From Micromonospora humi (GTDB taxonomy: Bacteria; Actinomycetota; Actinomycetes; Mycobacteriales; Micromonosporaceae), in the NCBI RefSeq assembly GCF_900090105.1, contig NZ_FMDM01000009.1, forward strand, positions 215,766 to 279,765: DNA of 64,000 nt, given 5' to 3'. The notes under the pieces are model-generated. The model did no database searches. It was given only the letters and a program-made list of their open reading frames with translations, and was not told where the DNA came from. Positions 15,644-22,536 of this stretch are shown here, in pieces. Both the position numbers and the translations under genes were made by a program. Positions within the stretch are counted from its first letter, which is position 1, and each line of letters starts with the position of its first letter.

Positions 15644-16762
15644 ATGTGGCAGTCGGAGGTGCGCGTCGATCTCGACGCGATCCGGGAGAACGTGGCCCGG
15701 CTCAAGGCCGGCACCAGCGCCGAGCTGATGGCGGTGGTGAAGGCCGACGGTTACGGGCACGGCATGGTGCCGGCGGCCCGCGCGGCGCTGGACGCCGGCG
15801 CGGACCAGCTCGGTGTCTGCACCCTCGACGAGGCGCTCCGGCTGCGTCAGGAGGGGATCACCGCGCCGGTGCTGGCCTGGCTGCTCGACCCGGGCCTGCC
15901 GCTGCACGACGGCGTCGCGGTCGGGGTCGACCTCGGCTGCGCCAGCCTGACCCAGCTCGACGAGATGATCGAGGCGAGCCGCCGGGCGGGCCGTCCGGCC
16001 CGGCTCCACCTGAAGATCGACACTGGGTTGTCCCGGGGCGGCGCCACCGTCGCCGACTGGCCGGCGTTGCTGGAGGCCGCCGCGAAGGCCCAGGCCGACG
16101 GCGTGGTCGAGGTGGTCGGTGTGTGGAGCCACTTCGTGTACGCGGACCTGCCCGGCCACCCCACGACGGACCGTCAGCTCGCGGTCTTCCACGAGGGGCT
16201 GGAGATGGTGACGCGGGCCGGCCTGCGGCCCCGCTACCGGCACCTGGCCAACTCGGCGGCCACCCTGACCCGGCCGGACACCCACTTCGACCTGGTTCGG
16301 CCCGGCATCGCCGTCTACGGCCTGTCGCCGATCGCGGGTGAGCGGTTCGGGCTGCGCCCGGCGATGACGGCCCGGGCCCGGGTGATGCTGACCAAGCGGG
16401 TCCCGGCCGGCACCGGGGTCTCCTACGGCCACACCTACCTCACCGACGCCGAGAGCAACCTGGCGGTGGTGCCGCTCGGCTACGCCGACGGGGTGCCCCG
16501 GCACGCCTCGAACACCGGGCCGGTGCTGCTCGGCGGCGAGCGGCGGACCATCTCCGGCCGGGTCTGCATGGACCAGTTTGTGGTCGACTGCGGCGACGAC
16601 GAGGTGGCCGCCGGTGACGTGGTGACGCTGTTCGGCAGCGGCGCGGACGGCGAACCCACCGCGGACGACTGGGCCGAGGCGGTCGGCACCATCAACTACG
16701 AGATCGTCACCCGGTTCGGCGGCGTGCGGGTGCCCCGGGTCTACGACGGCGAGAAGCCGTGA
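15644..16762 (+). CDS. alr: Alanine racemase
   Basis: This is a 372-residue PLP enzyme interconverting L- and D-alanine for peptidoglycan. Lys33 in MAVVKADGYGHG should bind PLP, and Tyr261 in GVSYGHTY is the second catalytic base. The domain order is a TIM barrel (to about 240) and a beta domain with the GRVCMDQFVVD motif. It reads VDLDAIRENVARLK at the start, as expected. The stop overlaps the start of the following hydrolase gene (GTGA at 16759-16762). Together with the downstream tsaE-tsaB-rimI-tsaD genes this is a conserved actinobacterial block. Confidence 0.96.
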   Translation: MWQSEVRVDLDAIRENVARLKAGTSAELMAVVKADGYGHGMVPAARAALDAGADQLGVCTLDEALRLRQEGITAPVLAWLLDPGLPLHDGVAVGVDLGCASLTQLDEMIEASRRAGRPARLHLKIDTGLSRGGATVADWPALLEAAAKAQADGVVEVVGVWSHFVYADLPGHPTTDRQLAVFHEGLEMVTRAGLRPRYRHLANSAATLTRPDTHFDLVRPGIAVYGLSPIAGERFGLRPAMTARARVMLTKRVPAGTGVSYGHTYLTDAESNLAVVPLGYADGVPRHASNTGPVLLGGERRTISGRVCMDQFVVDCGDDEVAAGDVVTLFGSGADGEPTADDWAEAVGTINYEIVTRFGGVRVPRVYDGEKP

Positions 16763-17838
16763 GGGTGCCACGTCCGCGCGGCGCCGCCGGCAAGGTCGCC
16801 GGGCTGGTCGGCGCCGCCGTCGGGGTGGCCGCCGCCGGGCTCGCGGCGGGCGTGGTCAGCGAGCGGGTGCTGGTCCGCCGGCTGAAGAAGGACCCCGCCG
16901 ACCGGTACGCCCACGAGGTCTTCGGCCAGCAGCGCTACGACGAGGCGTACCGGCTGGAGATGCCGGACGGCACCGACATCCACGTGGAGGTGGTCGAGCC
17001 GACCCGGCCGGTGGCCGGGCACCCGACCGTCGTGCTGGTGCACGGCTTCTGCCTGGACATGGGGACGTTCCACTTCCAGCGCGCGATGCTCGCCGAACGG
17101 GGCGACTACCGCGTGGTGGCGTACGACCAGCCCGGGCACGGCCGGTCCGGGCGGCTGGAGACCGGCGAGTACGACCTGACCGCGCTGGGCCGCACGTTGC
17201 GCCGGGTGCTCGACGAGGTGGCCCCGGACGGCCCGCTGGTGCTGGTCGGGCACTCCATGGGCGGCATGACGATCATGGCGTTGGCCGAGCTCTACCCGGA
17301 GCTGTTCGGCGACCGGGTGGTCGGCACCGTGCTGATGGCCACCTCGGGCGGCCTGGCCGCGGAGACCAAGCTGGTGGCCCCGGCGCTGCTGGGCCGCGTC
17401 GGCGCGCCGGTGCTCTACATGATGAGCAACGCCACCCGGTACGGCGGCACCGTGATCGACAAGGCCCGCAGGTCGACCTCGAACGTGGCCTGGCTGCTCA
17501 CCCGCAGGTACGGCTTCGGCACCCCGAAGCCCAGCCCGACCCTGGTGTCGTACGTGGAGACGATGAACTCCCGCACCTCGGCCGACACGGTCACCCGCTA
17601 TCTGCGGACGCTGGCCACCCACTCGCGGTTCCCGGCGCTGGCCGCGCTGGCCGGCACGCCGGTGCTGGTGATCGTGGGGGACAAGGACATGATCACACCG
17701 GTGACCCACTCGGAGGAGATCGTCCGGCGGCTGCCGGACGCCGAGTTCGTGAAGATCCACGACAGTGGGCACGTGGTGATGCTGGAGCACGCCGACGAGG
17801 TCAACGCGGCCGTGGAGAGGTTCCTGGAGTCGCTGTGA
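16759..17838 (+). CDS. Membrane-anchored alpha/beta-fold hydrolase
   Basis: This is a 359-residue protein. After a short basic N-terminus comes a hydrophobic, Gly/Ala-rich helix (VAGLVGAAVGVAAAGLAAGVV, residues about 12-33), a probable anchor. The hydrolase core has the oxyanion region VVLVHGFCLDMGTF, the nucleophile elbow GHSMGGM, the acid strand VLVIVGDKDMITP and the late His in HDSGHVVMLEH. All parts of the catalytic triad are present. The substrate is unknown. In many actinomycetes this gene sits between alr and tsaE. It overlaps alr by 4 bp and tsaE by 4 bp, so all three are translationally coupled. Confidence 0.85.
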   Translation: MRVPRPRGAAGKVAGLVGAAVGVAAAGLAAGVVSERVLVRRLKKDPADRYAHEVFGQQRYDEAYRLEMPDGTDIHVEVVEPTRPVAGHPTVVLVHGFCLDMGTFHFQRAMLAERGDYRVVAYDQPGHGRSGRLETGEYDLTALGRTLRRVLDEVAPDGPLVLVGHSMGGMTIMALAELYPELFGDRVVGTVLMATSGGLAAETKLVAPALLGRVGAPVLYMMSNATRYGGTVIDKARRSTSNVAWLLTRRYGFGTPKPSPTLVSYVETMNSRTSADTVTRYLRTLATHSRFPALAALAGTPVLVIVGDKDMITPVTHSEEIVRRLPDAEFVKIHDSGHVVMLEHADEVNAAVERFLESL

Positions 17839-18317
17839 GCGTGCTGGTGGAGCTGAAGACCGTCGACGACACCCACGAGTTCGGCCGGCGGCTGGCCGGG
17901 GTGCTGCGCGCCGGGGACCTGCTGCTGCTCAGCGGGCCGCTGGGGGCCGGCAAGACCGCGCTGACCCAGGGCGTCGGCGCCGGTCTCGGCGTACGCGGCG
18001 ACATCACCTCGCCGACCTTCGTCATCGCCCGGGTGCACCGGCCGGACCCGGCGCGGGGCGGCCGGGTGACGTTGGTGCACGCCGACGCGTACCGCCTGGG
18101 TGAGGCCGCCGACCCGCGGGCCGAGATCGACGACCTCGACCTGGACGCCTCGGTGGACGACGCGGTGACCTTGGTGGAGTGGGGCGAGGGGATGGTCGAG
18201 CAGTTGGTCGACGCGCACCTGCGGGTCCGCATCGACCGGCGCGACGACGACACCCGGGTGGTCACGCTGGAGCCGGTCGGCGGTGACTGGGCGGCCCGGC
18301 TGGCCACCCTCGACTGA
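17835..18317 (+). CDS. tsaE: tRNA t6A biosynthesis ATPase TsaE
   Basis: This is a 160-residue protein with a Walker A motif LSGPLGAGKTALTQG (residues about 34-48), SPTFVIARVH, a VTLVHADAYRLGE strand and VTLVEWGEGM, all typical of the YjeE/TsaE family. TsaE drives the TsaB-TsaD complex, which adds the N6-threonylcarbamoyl group to A37 of ANN-decoding tRNAs. tsaB and tsaD lie 1.6-4 kb downstream, interrupted here by ung and an oppositely oriented regulator gene. The GTG start overlaps the hydrolase stop. Confidence 0.94.
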   Translation: MSVLVELKTVDDTHEFGRRLAGVLRAGDLLLLSGPLGAGKTALTQGVGAGLGVRGDITSPTFVIARVHRPDPARGGRVTLVHADAYRLGEAADPRAEIDDLDLDASVDDAVTLVEWGEGMVEQLVDAHLRVRIDRRDDDTRVVTLEPVGGDWAARLATLD

Positions 18318-18337
18318 GCGCTGTCGTACCCGCTGCC

Positions 18338-18343
18338 TAGAGT
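18338..18343 (+). promoter_or_regulatory. -10-like box (TAGAGT) for ung
   Basis: TAGAGT lies 27 bases before the ung ATG, so a short leader with the ribosome site AAAGG would be transcribed. No clear -35 element is visible. Confidence 0.35.
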
Positions 18344-18370
18344 CCCGGGGACGACTGCGAAAGGTTGCCG

Positions 18371-19072
18371 ATGCCCGACGACGCCCCCGCCCTCGACCTG
18401 TTGGCGCTCCTGCCCGAGCCGTGGCGTGCGGCGCTCACCCCGCACCTCGACCCGGCCCGCACCGCGGCGCTGGCCGAGTTCGTCGCCGGGGAATATGCGA
18501 CCGCCACGGTCTTCCCGCCGCCGGAGGACCTGTTCTCCGCCTACCGGCTGTGCGGCCCGGACGAGACCCGGGTGCTCATCCTCGGCCAGGACCCCTATCA
18601 CAAGGCCGGGCAGGCGCACGGCCTGAGCTTCAGCGTGCGCGAGGGCGTGCCGGTGCCACCGTCGCTGCGCAACGTCTTCAAGGAGTTGGAGGCGGATCTG
18701 GGTGTGCCGAAGCCACGCAGCGGCAACTTGGACGGCTGGGCGGCCCAGGGCGTGCTGCTGCTCAACTCGGTGCTCACGGTCCGGCAGGCCAGCCCCGGCT
18801 CGCACGCCAACCGGGGCTGGGAGGAGTTCACCGACGCCACCATCCGGGCGCTCGACGCGCTCGACCAGCGGGTGGTCTTCCTGCTCTGGGGCGGCTACGC
18901 ACGCAAGAAGGCGGCGCTGGTCACCAACCCGCGGCACGTGGTGTTGGAGGCCGGTCATCCCAGCCCGATGAACCCGAAGGGCTTCCTCGGCAGCCGGCCG
19001 TTCAGCGCGGCCGACAAGGCACTGGCCGACGCCGGCCTGCCCACCGTCGACTGGGCCCGCTCAGCCGGCTGA
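18371..19072 (+). CDS. ung: Uracil-DNA glycosylase, family 1
   Basis: This is a 233-residue enzyme that removes uracil from DNA, the first step of base-excision repair after cytosine deamination. The catalytic water-activating loop is GQDPYHKAGQAHGLSF (Asp74), the uracil-recognition segment follows as LLLNSVLTVR, and the minor-groove loop is GHPSPMNPKGFLGSRPFS. The length is typical for the family. The ATG at 18371 has AAAGG upstream, while an in-frame TTG six bases earlier lacks suitable spacing. The 3' end overlaps the convergent XRE gene by 12 bases. Confidence 0.95.
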   Translation: MPDDAPALDLLALLPEPWRAALTPHLDPARTAALAEFVAGEYATATVFPPPEDLFSAYRLCGPDETRVLILGQDPYHKAGQAHGLSFSVREGVPVPPSLRNVFKELEADLGVPKPRSGNLDGWAAQGVLLLNSVLTVRQASPGSHANRGWEEFTDATIRALDALDQRVVFLLWGGYARKKAALVTNPRHVVLEAGHPSPMNPKGFLGSRPFSAADKALADAGLPTVDWARSAG

Positions 19073-19777
19073 CCCGCCGGCCTCGGCCGTCAGGCGTTGC
19101 CGGTGCCGGCGCAGCAGGTCGGCCGCGCGCCGGTCGGTCACCTCCACCTGCACCAGCGGCTCGACCGGATAGGTCCGCTCGCCGAACCGCACCTCGATCG
19201 GCTCGGGCAGCTCGTCGACCATCCGGGCCCGCAGCTCGCCGTGGCGGGTTCGCCAGTGGTGCTCGCCCGGCTCCTCGGGTTCGTGGCGCACTCCGCCCCA
19301 CTCCTCCCAGCGGGCGTTCCAACGCTGTGCGTAGGCCCGCTCCAGGAACGCGGTGAACGCGGGGGAATCACGCCACCGCACCGCGATCTCGACGGCGTCC
19401 ACCGGTATCGGCGCGCCCTGCAGCACCGCCGCCGTGCTGCCGGCCAGCACGTACGGCAGGTCGCCGAGCGCGGCGACCAGCCGGTCCAGCCCGAGATCCG
19501 CCAGCCGCTGGACCAGGTCGGCTCCGGACATCTCGTCGAGCGCCGCGTCCAGGTGGCTGTCCAGCGGCTCGACCTCGATCCGCAACTGGCGGTCGAGCGC
19601 GGTGAGCAGGCGCTCCGCGGTGGTCAGGCTGGGCAGCCGGTCGCCTCGTTCGATCCGGGCGATGGCCGCCTGGCTCAGCCCGGCGCGGGCGGCCAACGCC
19701 TGCTGGGTGAGCCCGGCCCGTTCGCGTTCGTGGCGCAGGGCGTGGGCGATCTCCCGGACCAGGCGACTCTCCGTCAT
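19061..19777 (-). CDS. XRE-family regulator with nucleotidyltransferase-like C-terminal domain
   Basis: This is a 238-residue protein. Residues about 5-68 form a Cro/CI helix-turn-helix (LRHERERAGLTQQALAARAGLSQAAIARIERGDRLPSL). The C-terminal part (about 85-238) contains YVLAGSTAAVLQGAPIPVDAVEIAVRW, which resembles the start of MNT/AbiEii nucleotidyltransferase folds, but the usual D-x-D metal pair reads D-A-V-E, so catalysis is doubtful. The ATG at 19777 follows the in-frame extension rejected below. Upstream lie two GGTATACC sites, likely its own operator. Its partner is unknown, and no neighbouring toxin gene is visible. Confidence 0.65.
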   Translation of the reverse strand: MTESRLVREIAHALRHERERAGLTQQALAARAGLSQAAIARIERGDRLPSLTTAERLLTALDRQLRIEVEPLDSHLDAALDEMSGADLVQRLADLGLDRLVAALGDLPYVLAGSTAAVLQGAPIPVDAVEIAVRWRDSPAFTAFLERAYAQRWNARWEEWGGVRHEPEEPGEHHWRTRHGELRARMVDELPEPIEVRFGERTYPVEPLVQVEVTDRRAADLLRRHRQRLTAEAGGSAG

Positions 19778-19806
19778 GCCCACAGGATGGCAGTCCCCTG
19801 TCGAGC

Positions 19807-19846
19807 GGTATACCTCTGGGGAATATTTATGACTCACAGGTATACC
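19807..19846. promoter_or_regulatory. Pair of GGTATACC palindromes in an AT-rich divergent promoter region
   Basis: GGTATACC occurs at 19807-19814 and 19839-19846, centres 32 bp apart (three helical turns). The two flanks make the sites inverted copies of a CGGTATACCT core. The region between is unusually AT-rich for this genome (GAATATTTATGA). It lies just upstream of the XRE gene and before tsaB, a natural autoregulatory operator. Confidence 0.5.
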
Positions 19847-19924
19847 GTGGAAAAGTAGTGTCTTCCGTCCGGGCGCTACGCAGGGCGATGGCATGGGGAT
19901 GGGCGGGGCCCGTCAGGAGACGGC

Positions 19925-19930
19925 TAGGCT
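19925..19930 (+). promoter_or_regulatory. -10 box (TAGGCT) of leaderless tsaB
   Basis: TAGGCT ends 8 bases before the GTG at 19939, and no ribosome site is present. Confidence 0.45.
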
Positions 19931-19938
19931 GGTTCACC

Positions 19939-20724
19939 GTGCTCGTACTGGTGGTGGACTCCTCGACGCCCGCGGTGACCGCGGCGCTCGTCGACGTCTC
20001 GGCGGACGGCGTCGCGCTCCGCGCGTCCCGGTGCACGGTCGACGCGCGGGCCCACGGCGAGCTGCTCGCGCCGCAGGTCGACGCCGTGCTCGCCGACGTC
20101 GGCGCGCGCCCCGCGGACCTGGCCGCGATCGTCACCGGGCTCGGCCCCGGCCCGTTCACCGGGCTGCGGGTCGGCCTGGTCACCGCCGCGACCATGGGCC
20201 AGGTGCTCGGCATCCCCACCTACGGCGTCTGCTCCCTGGACGGCCTCGCCCAGCCGCCGGCTGCGGGCCAGCCGCCGGCTGCGGGCCAGCCGCCGGCTGC
20301 GGGCCAGCCGTCGGTTGCGGGCCAGCCGTCGGTTGCGGGCCGGCTGTCGGCGCCGGGCGGGCCGTCGGGCGAGGACGGGACGGTGCTGGTGGCGAGCGAC
20401 GCGCGGCGGCGCGAGGTCTACTGGGCCGTCTACGACGGCGCCGGCCGGCGCGTGGCCGGGCCGGACGTGACCGCCCCGGCGGTCGCCGCCGAGCGCGCCC
20501 GCGACCTGGCGGTCACCGTGGCGGTGGGCGACGGCGCGCACCGGTACGCCGACGTGCTCGGGCTGCCGGTGCGGGACGAGCCGCGCTACCCGGACCCGCT
20601 GGCGCTGGCCGGCCTCGCCGCGGCGCGGATCCGCGCGGGCGAGCCGGGTGAACCGCTCACCCCGCTCTACCTGCGCCGGCCGGACGCGGTGGCGGCCACC
20701 GGCCACAAGCCGGTCCTGCGATGA
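19939..20724 (+). CDS. tsaB: tRNA t6A biosynthesis protein TsaB
   Basis: This is a 261-residue ASKHA-fold partner of TsaD. It starts VLVVDSSTPAVTAALVD, then AHGELLAPQVDAVLADVG, GLGPGPFTGLRVGLVTAATMGQVLGIPTYGVCSLDGLA, and later VLVASDARRREVYWAVYD. Residues about 105-140 are an inserted run of six-residue repeats (QPPAAG x3, QPSVAG x2 and one degenerate unit) in the loop between the SLDGLA helix and the DARRREVYW strand. The GTG at 19939 is chosen over an in-frame start 81 bases upstream because homology and the -10 box support it. The stop overlaps rimI (ATGA). Confidence 0.93.
   Translation: MLVLVVDSSTPAVTAALVDVSADGVALRASRCTVDARAHGELLAPQVDAVLADVGARPADLAAIVTGLGPGPFTGLRVGLVTAATMGQVLGIPTYGVCSLDGLAQPPAAGQPPAAGQPPAAGQPSVAGQPSVAGRLSAPGGPSGEDGTVLVASDARRREVYWAVYDGAGRRVAGPDVTAPAVAAERARDLAVTVAVGDGAHRYADVLGLPVRDEPRYPDPLALAGLAAARIRAGEPGEPLTPLYLRRPDAVAATGHKPVLR
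20251..20358 (+). repeat. 18-bp tandem repeat inside tsaB
   Basis: Three identical 18-bp units (20251-20304) and two near-identical units (20305-20340) are followed by one degenerate unit (20341-20358). Each unit encodes six residues, so gain or loss of units keeps the frame. Confidence 0.9.
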
Positions 20725-21164
20725 GGCTGGGCCGGTTCCGCTGGTGGCACGTGGACGAGGTGCTGCCCATCGAGGCGGACCTGTTCGGCGCCGAGCAGTG
20801 GACCCCGGGGATGTTCTGGAACGAACTCGCCAACGGGCACTTCTACCTGGTCGCCACCGACGACGACGGCAGCGTGGCGGGCTACGCCGGGCTGGCCGTG
20901 TCCCCGCCCGACGAGGCGTGGGTGCAGAACATCGCGGTCCGCCGGGACGCGCAGCGCCGAGGTGCCGGCCGGCTGCTGCTGGAGGCGCTGCTCGCCGAGG
21001 CGGCCCGGCGGGGCGTCCGCAGCACGCTGCTGGAGGTCGCCGCGGACAACGCCCCGGCGCAGCGGCTCTACGCCACCTACGGCTTCGAGCCGATCGGCGT
21101 GCGGCGTGGCTACTACCAACCGAGCAACACCGACGCGCTGGTCATGCAGCGCAACGAGGACTGA
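20721..21164 (+). CDS. rimI: GNAT N-acetyltransferase RimI
   Basis: This is a 147-residue protein of the GCN5 fold. The acetyl-CoA pyrophosphate loop is QRRGAGRLLLEALL, preceded by VQNIAVRRDA. The C-terminal NAPAQRLYATYGFEPIGVRRGYY matches RimI, which acetylates the N-terminal Ala of ribosomal protein S18 and possibly other proteins. It sits between tsaB and tsaD, the standard actinobacterial order, overlaps tsaB by 4 bp and is 5 bp ahead of tsaD. Confidence 0.92.
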   Translation: MRLGRFRWWHVDEVLPIEADLFGAEQWTPGMFWNELANGHFYLVATDDDGSVAGYAGLAVSPPDEAWVQNIAVRRDAQRRGAGRLLLEALLAEAARRGVRSTLLEVAADNAPAQRLYATYGFEPIGVRRGYYQPSNTDALVMQRNED

Positions 21165-21169
21165 CGGGC

Positions 21170-22216
21170 ATGGCTGACGAACCACTGGTCCTCGGCATCG
21201 AGACCTCCTGCGACGAGACCGGGGTGGGCATCGTGCGCGGGCACACGCTGCTCGCCGACGCGCTGGCCTCCAGCGTCGAGGAACACGCCCGGTTCGGTGG
21301 CGTGGTGCCCGAGGTGGCGAGCCGCGCCCACCTGGAGGCGATCGTGCCGACCATGGACCGGGCGTTGCGCGAGGCCGGCGTCACCATCGCCGACGTCGAC
21401 GCCATCGCGGTGACCTCCGGGCCGGGCCTGGCCGGCGCGCTGCTCGTCGGCGTCGCCGCCGCCAAGGGGTACGCGGTGGCCGCGGAGAAGCCGGTGTACG
21501 GGGTGAACCACCTCGCCGCGCACGTCGCCGTGGACACGCTGGAGCACGGCCCGCTGCCCGAGCCGGCGATCGCGCTGCTGGTCTCCGGCGGGCACTCCTC
21601 GCTGCTGCGCGTCGACGACCTGGCCCGGGGCGTCGTCCCGCTCGGCGCCACCATCGACGACGCGGCCGGGGAGGCGTTCGACAAGGTGGCCCGGCTGCTC
21701 GGGCTGCCGTTCCCCGGCGGGCCGTACATCGACCGGGAGGCCCGGGCCGGCGACCCGGTCTCGATCGCTTTCCCGCGCGGGCTGACCGCCGCGAAGGACC
21801 TGGCCGCGCACCGCTACGACTTCTCCTTCTCCGGCCTGAAGACGGCGGTGGCCCGCTGGGTCGAGGCCCGGCAGCGGGCCGGCGAGCCGGTGCCGGTGGC
21901 CGACGTGGCGGCGTCCTTCCAGGAGGCGGTCTGTGACGTGCTGGTCGGCAAGGCGCTGGACGCCTGCCGCAGCAGCGGGATCGACACGCTGGTGATCGGC
22001 GGCGGGGTCGCGGCCAACTCCCGGCTGCGGGCGATGGCCGAGCAGCGGGCCGAGAAGCACGGCGTCCGGGTGCGTACGCCCCGGCCGAAGCTCTGCACGG
22101 ACAACGGCGCGATGGTGGCGGCGCTCGGTTCGCACCTGGTCGCCGCGGGCGTCGCCCCGAGCCGGCTGGACCTGCCGGCCGACTCCGCGATGCCGCTGAC
22201 CGTGGTCAGCGTCTGA
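21170..22216 (+). CDS. tsaD: tRNA N6-threonylcarbamoyltransferase TsaD
   Basis: This is a 348-residue ASKHA enzyme that transfers the threonylcarbamoyl group to tRNA A37. Metal-binding residues are in the VNHLAAHVAV motif (His-x3-His), and nucleotide motifs include LGIETSCDETGVGIV, LLVSGGHSSLL, DDAAGEAFDKVARLLG and VIGGGVAANSRLR. The C-terminal CTDNGAMVAALG segment holds the conserved Asp. The ATG at 21170 follows the rimI stop by 5 bases. With TsaE and TsaB it completes the modification pathway apart from the carbamoyl-AMP synthase TsaC, whose gene is not in this window. Confidence 0.96.
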   Translation: MADEPLVLGIETSCDETGVGIVRGHTLLADALASSVEEHARFGGVVPEVASRAHLEAIVPTMDRALREAGVTIADVDAIAVTSGPGLAGALLVGVAAAKGYAVAAEKPVYGVNHLAAHVAVDTLEHGPLPEPAIALLVSGGHSSLLRVDDLARGVVPLGATIDDAAGEAFDKVARLLGLPFPGGPYIDREARAGDPVSIAFPRGLTAAKDLAAHRYDFSFSGLKTAVARWVEARQRAGEPVPVADVAASFQEAVCDVLVGKALDACRSSGIDTLVIGGGVAANSRLRAMAEQRAEKHGVRVRTPRPKLCTDNGAMVAALGSHLVAAGVAPSRLDLPADSAMPLTVVSV

Positions 22217-22233
22217 CCGGGGAGGAAACCGAC

Positions 22234-22488
22234 ATGATCGTCCGGATGTGGGAGGCGAAGGCCGAGCCGTACGGCTTCGCCGACCTGATCACCTGGGTCT
22301 GCGACACCGCGCTGCCCGAGTTCGAGCACGACCCGATGCACGTGGCCAGCGAGGTGTTCTCCTCCACCGACCACCGGCTGGTGGTCATCTCCAAGTGGCG
22401 GAACAACCCGCGCGACCTCCCCGAGCCGCCCATGCGGCTGGTTGCCCGCCCGCCGCACAGCTGGGACTTCACCGAGGTGGACCGCTAG
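22234..22488 (+). CDS. Small conserved protein of unknown function
   Basis: This is an 84-residue protein with a good ribosome site (GGGGAGG, 7 bases before the ATG). It reads MIVRMWEAKAEPYGFADLIT and contains aromatic residues spread along its length (MWEAK, WVCDTALPEF, SKWRNN, HSWDF). The pattern of a beta strand, helix and VVISKW strand is reminiscent of ABM/dimeric alpha-beta barrel proteins, but at this length that is only a guess. It is 17 bp downstream of tsaD and probably co-transcribed. No motif indicates function. Confidence 0.7.
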   Translation: MIVRMWEAKAEPYGFADLITWVCDTALPEFEHDPMHVASEVFSSTDHRLVVISKWRNNPRDLPEPPMRLVARPPHSWDFTEVDR

Positions 22489-22524
22489 CCCGGAATTGGT
22501 TGGCGTCCGTTCGGCTCCGGCACC

Positions 22525-22530
22525 TAGCGT
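22525..22530 (+). promoter_or_regulatory. -10 box (TAGCGT) of the leaderless ABC exporter operon
   Basis: TAGCGT ends 6 bases before the GTG at 22537. No Shine-Dalgarno sequence is present. Confidence 0.45.
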
Positions 22531-22536
22531 CGGTGG

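Noticed and set aside
19778..19894. N-terminal extension of the XRE regulator
   Set aside because: It would run through the AT-rich GGTATACC operator region, and helix-turn-helix homology begins only after the ATG at 19777.
20251..20358. CRISPR-like array
   Set aside because: Direct repeats have no spacers and are in-frame coding units of tsaB.
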